This document shows positions 35,442-43,530 of a DNA stretch of 64,000 nt, one piece after another; position 1 is the first letter of the stretch, and the number at the start of each line of letters is the position of its first letter. The translations under genes and the position numbers were made by a program. Where the stretch lies: contig JADJHD010000011.1 in assembly GCA_016707705.1 (NCBI GenBank), positions 62,001 to 126,000 of the forward strand, in the 5' to 3' direction. Source of the DNA: Bacteroidales bacterium (GTDB lineage Bacteria; Bacteroidota; Bacteroidia; Bacteroidales; UBA4417). Below the pieces are notes generated by a model that was not told the origin of the DNA, searched no databases, and saw only the letters and a list, made by a program, of their open reading frames with translations.

Positions 35442-37247
35442 ATGAAAACAGGAGTTCCTCTTTGTTTCCTCTTATGTATTCTCCTTTTGCAAAGCTGTTC
35501 TGAAAAACGAGACTTTAATGCCGGGAACTCAGGGAATGAATTAAGTACTTTTCAAAGCGATACGGCTGAGATTGGAACTGCCTTGAGGTTTGCACCGAAA
35601 CACAGGGATCTCGCTGACAGTATGATTCAACTGTTGAACAGGGCAGATTCCCTAAGCAGAAAACATCAGCTGGATTCCGCCACTTGTGCAGTTCTTTTCT
35701 GGAAAGGTATATATTATTATGACCGGAATAATTACAACTGGGCCCTGGAACTCTTTGCTGAAACTTCTGAACTGGCCAGAAAGAACAAGTTCACTGCTTT
35801 ACTTGCTAAAAGTCTTGAACGACAGGCTTCTATTCATCTAGGAACCGATGACCCTTATCTTGCGTTGAAACTTTATTACGAGAGTTTGTCATTATGTGAA
35901 AAAATAAGCGACAGCAGTGGTATTGCCAGGGTTTACAACATTATCGGGTATTATAAGGGGCAATCTGGTGAATTTGATACTGGTGTATACTATCTGAACA
36001 AGGCTATCATTATTAATCAAAATCTGCATGATCGACGCAACAAAATTGAGAATCTTGGGAATCTGGGATATGTGTATCGATCAAATGGCAAAAAGGAAGA
36101 AGCAGAAAAAATATACCAGTCACTTGTTTCTGAGCTCATTGAAATTCACGACAGTACAAGCCTTCCTGTAATCTATTATAACATGGCTGCATTCAGACAG
36201 GATGAGCAAAAAAATGATTCTGCCAGAATGTACCTGCGTAAAGCAATGGAAATCGCTGAAGTGAAAGGGGATACATCCCTGCTTTCCACTTTATATGGAA
36301 ACACAGGGGAGATTTTTTTGAACGAGGGGGAAATAGATTCTGCCAGGTACTTTCTCAATAGATGTCTTGAGTATTCCAAGGTTACTGACGATGTTGAAAC
36401 ACAATTGCAATCCTTGTCATTCCTGCTGAAGATCGATACGCTTACCGGCCGGCACAAGGATGCGTTTAGCCATTTTAACCTTTCTTTGATATTACAGGAT
36501 TCCATTAGCCAGCGTAAACTCAGGAATAACAAGGAGGCTTCTGAACTGCAGTATGAAAATGAAAAGAAGAAGGCAACGATCGAAAATCAACAGCAGGCCT
36601 TGCACGATGGGAGCAGAATCAGAAATCTGATATATATACTTCTCGCCTTGAGTATAGCTGTTCTAATACTCATTGCAGGAGTTTTTCTGCAACAGAAGAA
36701 AAATCTCAACCGAAAAAGAGACCTGCTTGAAAGTCAACTTCTTCTAAATAATTTACAACTTGAGAAACTTCAGAATGAAGAGGATTTGAGTCGCTTGAGG
36801 CTGGAAAAGATGGAGCAGGAACTCAGGCACAGGGAGAGTGAACTGGTTAGCATTGCACTTGGCATAGAACAGAAGAATGAACTGATAGAACTTATCAGTA
36901 AAAGGATTAAGGAAACTATGAAGAGTGGAGTTGAATCTGATATCCTTACTGAAATAATATCGTCGATACGGATGCAAATGACTGAAACCAGCGACAATGA
37001 TCTCTTTAACCAACGATTCAGCAGTCTGCATAAGGACTTCTTCAATAATCTTCAGAATGCACATCCTGAACTTACCAAGACAGAGGTGAAGTTCTGTGCC
37101 TATCTCAGGATTCAGCTCTCAGGAAGTCAGATCGCCAATATCATGAATGTTACTAATGAGGCAATCAGGAAGACACGATATCGCATCCGAAAGAAAATGT
37201 CGCTGCCTGTCGAGGCTTCACTTGAAGCTTATATTATGAAATTCTGA
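35442..37247 (+). CDS. Membrane-spanning TPR / HTH regulator (lipoprotein-like N-terminus)
   Basis: A 601-residue protein with the same plan as its divergent neighbour but clearly diverged in sequence. The signal has a lipobox-like LLLQSC (Cys19). TPR repeats cover about residues 55-340, a membrane helix lies at about 390-410 (LIYILLALSIAVLILIAGVFL), and a long coiled coil follows. The C-terminal helix-turn-helix is HPELTKTEVKFCAYLRI...SGSQIANIMNVTNEAIRKTRYRI. If the Cys is lipidated, the chain has both a lipid anchor and a membrane helix. The divergent arrangement with 33487-35217 suggests that the pair arose by duplication or regulates shared targets. Confidence 0.83.
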   Translation: MKTGVPLCFLLCILLLQSCSEKRDFNAGNSGNELSTFQSDTAEIGTALRFAPKHRDLADSMIQLLNRADSLSRKHQLDSATCAVLFWKGIYYYDRNNYNWALELFAETSELARKNKFTALLAKSLERQASIHLGTDDPYLALKLYYESLSLCEKISDSSGIARVYNIIGYYKGQSGEFDTGVYYLNKAIIINQNLHDRRNKIENLGNLGYVYRSNGKKEEAEKIYQSLVSELIEIHDSTSLPVIYYNMAAFRQDEQKNDSARMYLRKAMEIAEVKGDTSLLSTLYGNTGEIFLNEGEIDSARYFLNRCLEYSKVTDDVETQLQSLSFLLKIDTLTGRHKDAFSHFNLSLILQDSISQRKLRNNKEASELQYENEKKKATIENQQQALHDGSRIRNLIYILLALSIAVLILIAGVFLQQKKNLNRKRDLLESQLLLNNLQLEKLQNEEDLSRLRLEKMEQELRHRESELVSIALGIEQKNELIELISKRIKETMKSGVESDILTEIISSIRMQMTETSDNDLFNQRFSSLHKDFFNNLQNAHPELTKTEVKFCAYLRIQLSGSQIANIMNVTNEAIRKTRYRIRKKMSLPVEASLEAYIMKF

Positions 37248-37353
37248 GGAATCTGCTTAAAAAGGTCATTAATTCTACTGTGTTTATTGGTTTGAAGCAA
37301 AAAGTCCGCTTTTTGTCCGCGTGGCAAAATGTGGACAAACTGTAGCTGTTCTC

Positions 37354-37362
37354 TAAATTTGC
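37354..37362 (+). promoter_or_regulatory. Candidate -7 box of the M6 metalloprotease operon
   Basis: TAAATTTGC fits TAnnTTTGC exactly and lies about 94 bases before the ATG at 37456. The hairpin at 37378-37412 would fall in its leader. Confidence 0.4.
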
Positions 37363-37377
37363 CATTGGGTTTTTGGG

Positions 37378-37420
37378 CATTATTCTGCTTCGTTAACGAA
37401 GGCTGAGTAATGCTTTTATT
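37378..37420 (+). terminator. Hairpin with T-rich tail before the M6 metalloprotease gene
   Basis: CTTCGTTAACGAAG at 37388-37401 is a perfect 14-bp palindrome, and CATTA/TAATG flank it as an outer stem. CTTTTATTTTT follows. It could end the upstream regulator transcript or act as a leader attenuator for the protease operon; position alone does not decide. Confidence 0.5.
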
Positions 37421-37455
37421 TTTCCTGACCAAATGAACTCCTTAAACCAAAACTC

Positions 37456-40400
37456 ATGAAATACTTGAAAATTTTTACTCTTTCGGCTTTGTTTGTTTCA
37501 CTATTTATGTGGACGAATGTTGCAAGAGCTGTTACGGCTTATCCTTATCCCTTCCAGTATCAACAACCCGATGGGTCGATGGTGACCATCCAGCTTAAAG
37601 GTGATGAGATTGTCCATTGGGCAGAAACCATGGACGGTTTTACTCTCCTCAATAATGGCAAGGATGGCTGGGAATATGCAATTTTAGATTCAAATGCTGA
37701 TCTTATCTGTTCGGGAATACTTGCAAAAGAACCACAGGAGCGCTCTTCCGAAGCTCTGGCACTTTTGTTGAATACTCCTCAGCAGCTTAGATTCAGCAAG
37801 AAACAGCTTCAAATGCTGAATGCTTTCTGGAATGCCGGAAAATCAGTTAAGGATACGGATACCTTTAATCCCAATGGTTCCAAGAAGCTAATAATGATTC
37901 TGATCGGATATACTGACCTGGCTTTTACCAAATCTCAAACTGATTTTGACGGTTTAATGAATCAGATAGGGTATAATCTGAATGGAGCAGTCGGTAGTGT
38001 CAAGGATTATTTCCTTGAACTATCGTATGGGAATTTCAATATAAATACAACGGTTGTTGGTCCATACACTGCTGCTCATGATATGGCCTACTATGGTGCT
38101 CCTAATGGTTCAGGCGGACATGATATTCGTGCCGGTGAACTTATTGATGAAGCAGTCAATCTGGCAAATCCAGATGTCAATTTTGCTGACTACGACAATG
38201 ATGGGGACGGATCAGTTGATGGGGTTTATGTTATTTATGCCGGTTATGGAGAGGCTTCCGGCGCAAGTGCGAATACAATCTGGCCCCATGCAGGGGGAAT
38301 AAATGAGTATCTGGATGGTGTATCAATTTCCAAGTATTCCTGTTCGAATGAATTAAGCGGAACATCAGGAACAGCAATGACCACAATTGGTGTAATCTGC
38401 CACGAATTTGGTCATGTTTGTGGTTCACCTGATTATTATGATACTGATTATTCAGTAGATGGGCAGTATGATGGAACTGGCTCCTGGGATTTGATGGCAG
38501 GTGGATCATGGAATGGGTCTCCTGCAGGGAACAGGCCTCCACATATGGTACCAATCGAAAAAGTAAAGAATGGATGGATTGTTCCGATTCAGCTTACTAT
38601 TGATGCTTCTGTTTCGATTCAGGATATCACCACTCATCCGGTTCTTTACCGATTCAATACCACAACCGCGAATGAGTATTTCCTCATTGAGAACAGGCAG
38701 AAGAATGGTTTTAATACTTCTTCTCCAGGCCATGGACTCATGATTTATCATGTTGATGAAAATTATATTTCCACAGCCGGAAACAAGATAAACACTACAT
38801 CACATCAGGGAATGTTTCCAGTATCTGCGGTTGCAACAAACGCTAATGGAGTTCATTTATCTGCCGATTACAAAATCAATGTAAGCGGTTGTCCATGGCC
38901 CGGAACATCGGGAAAGACGACCTTCTCTGATGCAACTACTCCCAACGCACTTTCCTGGGCTGGAAACAGCACTAATGGCGCATTGGTTAATATTTCTGAA
39001 ACTTCCGGCACCGTGAGTTTTTGCTATAAAAGCTGTCCGGCTGTTAACCCTGCATTTAACCTCACTGCTTTGGCTCCCAATGGAAGCACTGTTGAGTTGG
39101 CATGGATAAAGAATGCTGCTGGTAATGAAGTTATTCTGGCAACTTCTGCAACAAATACTTTTGGAGATCCGGCTAATGGAATTGTTTACAACGTTGGAGA
39201 TCCGATCCCCGGAGGAGGAACCATCATTTATAAAGGTCCGGCTTCTGCCTTTAATCAAACAGGTTTGACAGCTACATCCACCTATTATTATAAATTATGG
39301 TCATTTAACAGCACTCCTGATTATTCAGCAGGTATTACTGCTAATGCTCAGACTCTTTGTGCTTCAATATCAGCATTCCCCTATACTGAAGGATTCGAAA
39401 GCGGAGCATTTGCCGGTTGCTGGACTCAAGCCAACATTATTGGTGCAAATGCCTGGGGAATCAATACTGCCGGAATCAATTCACATCCTGCAGCAGCTCA
39501 TAGCGGAACAAAACTGGCACGTTGCAACGTTCTAATTTCGAATGCAGGTTACGTTACGAAACTGATTACTCCGCCTATGGATATTTCTGGAGTGTCCAAC
39601 CCATCACTATCATTCTGGCACACACAGGAAGCATGGGGTAGCTCACAGGATATCCTGAGAGTTTACTACAGGACATCCGGGACCGCAGAATGGAACGAAC
39701 TTGCAGTTTACAATTCATCAACTACAGCCTGGACTAGAGAAACAATTGAACTTCCTGAACCATCCGCGAATTATTTCATCGCTTTCGAAGCAACTGTAAA
39801 TGCAGGTTACGGAGTTTGCATCGATGATTTATCCGTATCCTCCCCTGTGGCTGATTTTACGTCGAACGTGAATGTTGGATGCAGCGGATCAGTGACGGCT
39901 AACTTTACGGATGCCAGTGTTGGTGCCGGAGGATCTTGGGAATGGGATATTGACAACAATGGAACAACAGACTATACAGTTCAGAATCCGACACATGTCT
40001 ACAACGCCCCCGGCTTATACACAGTCAGGCTTTCAGTGCATAATGGAGCAGCTCAAACAGTGAAGGAAAATCTGATACTGGTCATGGGGAGTGAGCCTAC
40101 TGTAAGCACAGGCTGTACCCTTAATTCCAACAGCAATAACGGAAATGGCTACGGAATCGGAATTTCCAGATTTGCACTTGGGAGTATTGATTACATTACT
40201 CCCGGTAACGATGGCTACTATAATAACTATGCCTGTTCAAAATGGACTGTGCTTGAATTGAATAAGACATATTCAGCTACAATCCGGACAGGTACGGCCA
40301 ATAATGAAGGTGCAAGGGTATACATTGATTATAATGACAACGGAACATTTGAAACCGGAGAATCTGTAGTTTCATTTCCTTCAAACAAGGAAGGAACCAG

Positions 40401-42105
40401 AACACTCACATTCACCACACCTTCTTCAGGAGTGACACTTTCAAAAGGATTGCGGATGAGAGTGCTGTCAAAATTCGGTTCCATTCCTTCCACTGCTTGT
40501 GATGTAAGTACATATGGACAGGCAGAAGATTATACCGTATACTTCGTGAATGATGCTACATGGGCCGGAAGTATAAGCAGTGATTGGAATACCCCTGGAA
40601 ACTGGAGTTATAATGCAGTACCGGGAGCCTCTATAAATGTTGTAATTCCTTCGGCTGCAACAAATTTCCCAGTCCTCACTGCTGACTTTATTTGCAACAA
40701 TCTTAAGATCAACGCAGGGGCATCTGTAACGGTAGATCCCGGTAAATCATTGAAGGTAAACGGTGTCCTGACAAATAATGCCGGTACCTCAGGACTGGTT
40801 GTTAAATCAGATGCCAGTGGAACAGGATCGCTGATATTGTCGACAACAGGTGTAAACGCCAGATTTGAAAGATACCTTAATAATACCGATTGGATGGTAT
40901 CAGATGATGGATGGCATTTCCTAAGTGCGCCAATAGCCAGTCAATCGATTAGCCCGAATTTTGCAACTGATCCCTTTGATTTTTATAGCTGGTATGAAGC
41001 CGGGAATCTTTGGGTCAACTTTAAGAATACAACTGAGGCTCCTACCTGGAATGACGTAAATGGCTCAGGAGATTTCGTTGTTGGAAAAGGCTATATGGTT
41101 GCCTACGATAATGAAGGAACCCGTTCTTTTGAAGGAGTTCTTAATGTTGATGATGTTCTGGTTCAGGGACTAACAGTTACAGGTTCTTCTGCACTGAACA
41201 GAAGCTGGCATCTGCTTGGTAATCCATTTTCTTCGGCACTGAACTGGAACGCAACATCAAACTGGAACCTCAATAATATTGGAGGTGTTGCCAAGATCTG
41301 GAATGAGGAAAACCAGAGCTATTCAGATCTAACATCCACACCTGCCAGTGTTATTCCTGCGACCAATGGATTTATGGTTCAGGTTGTCAGCGGGACTGGA
41401 AATCTTTCCCTGCCAAAAAATGAAAGAGTAATATCAACACAGCCATTCTTCAAGAGCACAGAGCAGTCCATCAAGCTGACTTGCCGCAATATGGATTCAG
41501 GCAGCGGACAGGAATCGGTGGTTTGTTTCAATCCCAATTCAACAGAAGGCTTTGATTTAATGTATGATGGAGATTTCCTCAAGGGTTATGGTCCTGAGTT
41601 TTATTCTACTACCGGAGATTTGAAGCTCAGCACAAACTCATTACCTGAACTGTATGAGGGATTGGAAATTCCATTCTCCTTCACTCCAAATGGAGAGTCA
41701 AGCTACAGTATTTCTGCCGATGGTCTGAATTCCCTTCCATATGAAGCTTATTTGCTCGACAAAAAGAATGCTCTTGAGGTGAATTTGAGCGAGGCAGGTA
41801 AGTATGAATTTTCTGCATCAAACACGGATGGTCCTGTGCAATTCATGCTTCATTTCAGGAAAGCTGAGGCATCAGGAACATTAAGCATAAAATGGATTGA
41901 TGAACTCTTGAAAATCTGGTATCCGAATGATCAGGATATAATGAAAGTAAGCATTTCTGACCTTTCAGGCAGAGTGGTATATGAAACCGAATCCAATTTA
42001 ACTGCTAACCCTGTTTCTCTGGATGTTAATCTCAGTACAGGAATTTATCTTGTAATGGTTGAAACCAATTCAGGGACTGTTACTGAAAAACTTTTAATCC
42101 AATAA
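37456..42105 (+). CDS. M6-family metalloprotease, T9SS-exported, multidomain
   Basis: A 1549-residue secreted protease related to immune inhibitor A. A signal peptide (about 1-25) and propeptide come first. The M6 catalytic domain carries the zinc motif HEFGH (His316, Glu317, His320) followed by GSPDYYDTD. Downstream are a fibronectin-like stretch (about 525-630), a MAM/jelly-roll-like domain (about 635-795), a PKD domain (about 800-880) and a GEVED domain ending GQAEDYTVYF (about 890-1030). A long beta-rich region typical of large Bacteroidota surface proteins follows. The C-terminal 75 residues are a T9SS sorting domain variant (KIWYPNDQDIMKVSISDLSGRVVYE...GIYLVMVE). It shares a transcript with the small gene four bases downstream. 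Confidence 0.9.
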   Translation: MKYLKIFTLSALFVSLFMWTNVARAVTAYPYPFQYQQPDGSMVTIQLKGDEIVHWAETMDGFTLLNNGKDGWEYAILDSNADLICSGILAKEPQERSSEALALLLNTPQQLRFSKKQLQMLNAFWNAGKSVKDTDTFNPNGSKKLIMILIGYTDLAFTKSQTDFDGLMNQIGYNLNGAVGSVKDYFLELSYGNFNINTTVVGPYTAAHDMAYYGAPNGSGGHDIRAGELIDEAVNLANPDVNFADYDNDGDGSVDGVYVIYAGYGEASGASANTIWPHAGGINEYLDGVSISKYSCSNELSGTSGTAMTTIGVICHEFGHVCGSPDYYDTDYSVDGQYDGTGSWDLMAGGSWNGSPAGNRPPHMVPIEKVKNGWIVPIQLTIDASVSIQDITTHPVLYRFNTTTANEYFLIENRQKNGFNTSSPGHGLMIYHVDENYISTAGNKINTTSHQGMFPVSAVATNANGVHLSADYKINVSGCPWPGTSGKTTFSDATTPNALSWAGNSTNGALVNISETSGTVSFCYKSCPAVNPAFNLTALAPNGSTVELAWIKNAAGNEVILATSATNTFGDPANGIVYNVGDPIPGGGTIIYKGPASAFNQTGLTATSTYYYKLWSFNSTPDYSAGITANAQTLCASISAFPYTEGFESGAFAGCWTQANIIGANAWGINTAGINSHPAAAHSGTKLARCNVLISNAGYVTKLITPPMDISGVSNPSLSFWHTQEAWGSSQDILRVYYRTSGTAEWNELAVYNSSTTAWTRETIELPEPSANYFIAFEATVNAGYGVCIDDLSVSSPVADFTSNVNVGCSGSVTANFTDASVGAGGSWEWDIDNNGTTDYTVQNPTHVYNAPGLYTVRLSVHNGAAQTVKENLILVMGSEPTVSTGCTLNSNSNNGNGYGIGISRFALGSIDYITPGNDGYYNNYACSKWTVLELNKTYSATIRTGTANNEGARVYIDYNDNGTFETGESVVSFPSNKEGTRTLTFTTPSSGVTLSKGLRMRVLSKFGSIPSTACDVSTYGQAEDYTVYFVNDATWAGSISSDWNTPGNWSYNAVPGASINVVIPSAATNFPVLTADFICNNLKINAGASVTVDPGKSLKVNGVLTNNAGTSGLVVKSDASGTGSLILSTTGVNARFERYLNNTDWMVSDDGWHFLSAPIASQSISPNFATDPFDFYSWYEAGNLWVNFKNTTEAPTWNDVNGSGDFVVGKGYMVAYDNEGTRSFEGVLNVDDVLVQGLTVTGSSALNRSWHLLGNPFSSALNWNATSNWNLNNIGGVAKIWNEENQSYSDLTSTPASVIPATNGFMVQVVSGTGNLSLPKNERVISTQPFFKSTEQSIKLTCRNMDSGSGQESVVCFNPNSTEGFDLMYDGDFLKGYGPEFYSTTGDLKLSTNSLPELYEGLEIPFSFTPNGESSYSISADGLNSLPYEAYLLDKKNALEVNLSEAGKYEFSASNTDGPVQFMLHFRKAEASGTLSIKWIDELLKIWYPNDQDIMKVSISDLSGRVVYETESNLTANPVSLDVNLSTGIYLVMVETNSGTVTEKLLIQ

Positions 42106-42109
42106 GACT

Positions 42110-42331
42110 ATGAAAACCAGACTTATATATTTAATACTTGTTTTGTCACTATGCTTTTCAGTTCAGGTATTTTCGCAGGAGCCGCCTCATCCACCAAGCA
42201 GCGGACACGGGAATCATGGAAACCAACCAGCTGGAGGGTCGGCTCCGATTGATGGAGGTATGGGATTTCTGATACTTCTTGGAGTCGCTAATGCAAGTTG
42301 CAGAGTGCTTCGCAAAAAGGATTCCGAGTAA
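42110..42331 (+). CDS. Small PID-CTERM-like membrane protein
   Basis: A 73-residue protein. It has a signal peptide (LIYLILVLSLCFSVQVFSQ), then a Pro/Gly/His-rich stretch (EPPHPPSSGHGNHGNQPAGG). It ends in a C-terminal tripartite signal: the motif APIDGG, a hydrophobic helix (MGFLILLGVANASC) and a basic tail (RVLRKKDSE). This matches the short Bacteroidota proteins known for a PID-CTERM sorting signal; I recall the family but cannot verify it here. It starts four bases after the metalloprotease stop codon, so the two are surely co-translated. A role as partner or substrate of an unknown processing enzyme is inference. Confidence 0.6.
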   Translation: MKTRLIYLILVLSLCFSVQVFSQEPPHPPSSGHGNHGNQPAGGSAPIDGGMGFLILLGVANASCRVLRKKDSE

Positions 42332-42361
42332 TCAGATTCCCGACCTCTGGTCATTGAAAGA

Positions 42362-42395
42362 AAAATCCGGAAGAACTGTTATTCTTCCGGATTTT
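42362..42395 (+). terminator. Terminator of the metalloprotease operon
   Basis: AAAATCCGGAAGAA and TTCTTCCGGATTTT form a perfect 14-bp stem with a six-base loop. The flanking A and T runs make it usable in both directions. Confidence 0.88.
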
Positions 42396-42495
42396 CTGTT
42401 TTAGAAATAAAGGAATTCGGTTTGTTGTCCCTCTCACATATTCTGCCTGAGTAAGATATCTTCTATTTCAGGCTTAAGCTTCCTGATTGTATTTC

Positions 42496-43389
42496 TTATT
42501 TTTTAATCACAAATTTCTTGCTGATTTGATCCTTGATATTGGAAAGCGTAATAGTATAAGTGCCTTCTGGCAAATCACCAAGTGCAATTTCCTGTGAAAG
42601 AGTTGATTCAGCCTTTATTTCACTTTTCTTGTAAACTATTGAGCCGTTCTGGTTCACGATCATTATTTCATAGATAGTAGGATCAGTTCCCTTGTAGGTA
42701 AGTGTGAAACTGCCATTATTCGGATTTGGGTAAATGCTGAGCTTTTCCATTAATTGGGCGTTGCTTTGGGTGATGGCAACATCCCTGGAATTCTTGTTGT
42801 TGGCTGTATAGCAACTGTATGCGTTAACCTCAAGAGCTGTATTTAGTTTGGCTTCATGGTCATAGCATGATAATTTTGTGGGATAGGGCCGGGTCATAAG
42901 GCAGAATCTTGGATCCGGAGCAACATTTGCAAAAGCCTCAGTACTTGTTAAGCGGACACGGCAAAGTCTGGTAGGTTTTTCAGGATTTGTTGAAATAATT
43001 GAGCCATTGCCATATCCGGGAGGTGATTTAGCGGCAATTTTAATGCAATACTTCTTTTGTACAAAAGTGATTACAGTAGGAGCCTGTAACGACGAAAGAT
43101 CGGAAGTGGATGGAATTATGCTTGCTGTTATATTCCCGCTGCCACAGAAGGCAGGATTAATGAGAATACCTGCTTGAATGGATGCCAGTTCAAAGGGCTT
43201 ATCGCTACGGGTATTAAGCAGCAAAAGGTCAAATTCCAGCAGTTTGCCGGAAGCATTTATGTTGGCAATATAATAGTGATAATCCGGTTCCGGATTTGTT
43301 CCTTTCTTTTCCTGTGAAAAAGACTGAATACCTGCAAAAAGCACAAATACGAGAAGCAGGAGCTTGAATGATTTCATCTTGTTTTGCAT
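42496..43389 (-). CDS. T9SS-exported protein with unknown N-terminal domain
   Basis: A 297-residue secreted protein; a second ATG at 43377 is equally possible. The signal peptide is SFKLLLLVFVLFAGIQSFSQ. Residues 35-200 form one beta-rich domain that I do not recognise, with several Cys (FCGSG, KYCIKIA, TRLCRVRL, RFCLM, KLSCYDH, YSCY) and the start YYIANINASGKLLEFDLLLLNT, which may be an adhesin- or cohesin-like sandwich. The last 80 residues are a T9SS type A sorting domain (LSIYPNPNNGSFTLTY...LPEGTYTITL). It converges with the metalloprotease operon. Confidence 0.75.
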   Translation of the reverse strand: MQNKMKSFKLLLLVFVLFAGIQSFSQEKKGTNPEPDYHYYIANINASGKLLEFDLLLLNTRSDKPFELASIQAGILINPAFCGSGNITASIIPSTSDLSSLQAPTVITFVQKKYCIKIAAKSPPGYGNGSIISTNPEKPTRLCRVRLTSTEAFANVAPDPRFCLMTRPYPTKLSCYDHEAKLNTALEVNAYSCYTANNKNSRDVAITQSNAQLMEKLSIYPNPNNGSFTLTYKGTDPTIYEIMIVNQNGSIVYKKSEIKAESTLSQEIALGDLPEGTYTITLSNIKDQISKKFVIKK

Positions 43390-43530
43390 AATATCTGATA
43401 TTGGATTCGGAGTATAAATTTAAGCAATTATTGAGGCGGAAGCAATGCAAGTCGAAAAAACAATTGAAAGGGACTAAAATCCAGCAGTATGATTTAGTTG
43501 CTCTTGAATCTTAGACAATTCAGTTGTAAG

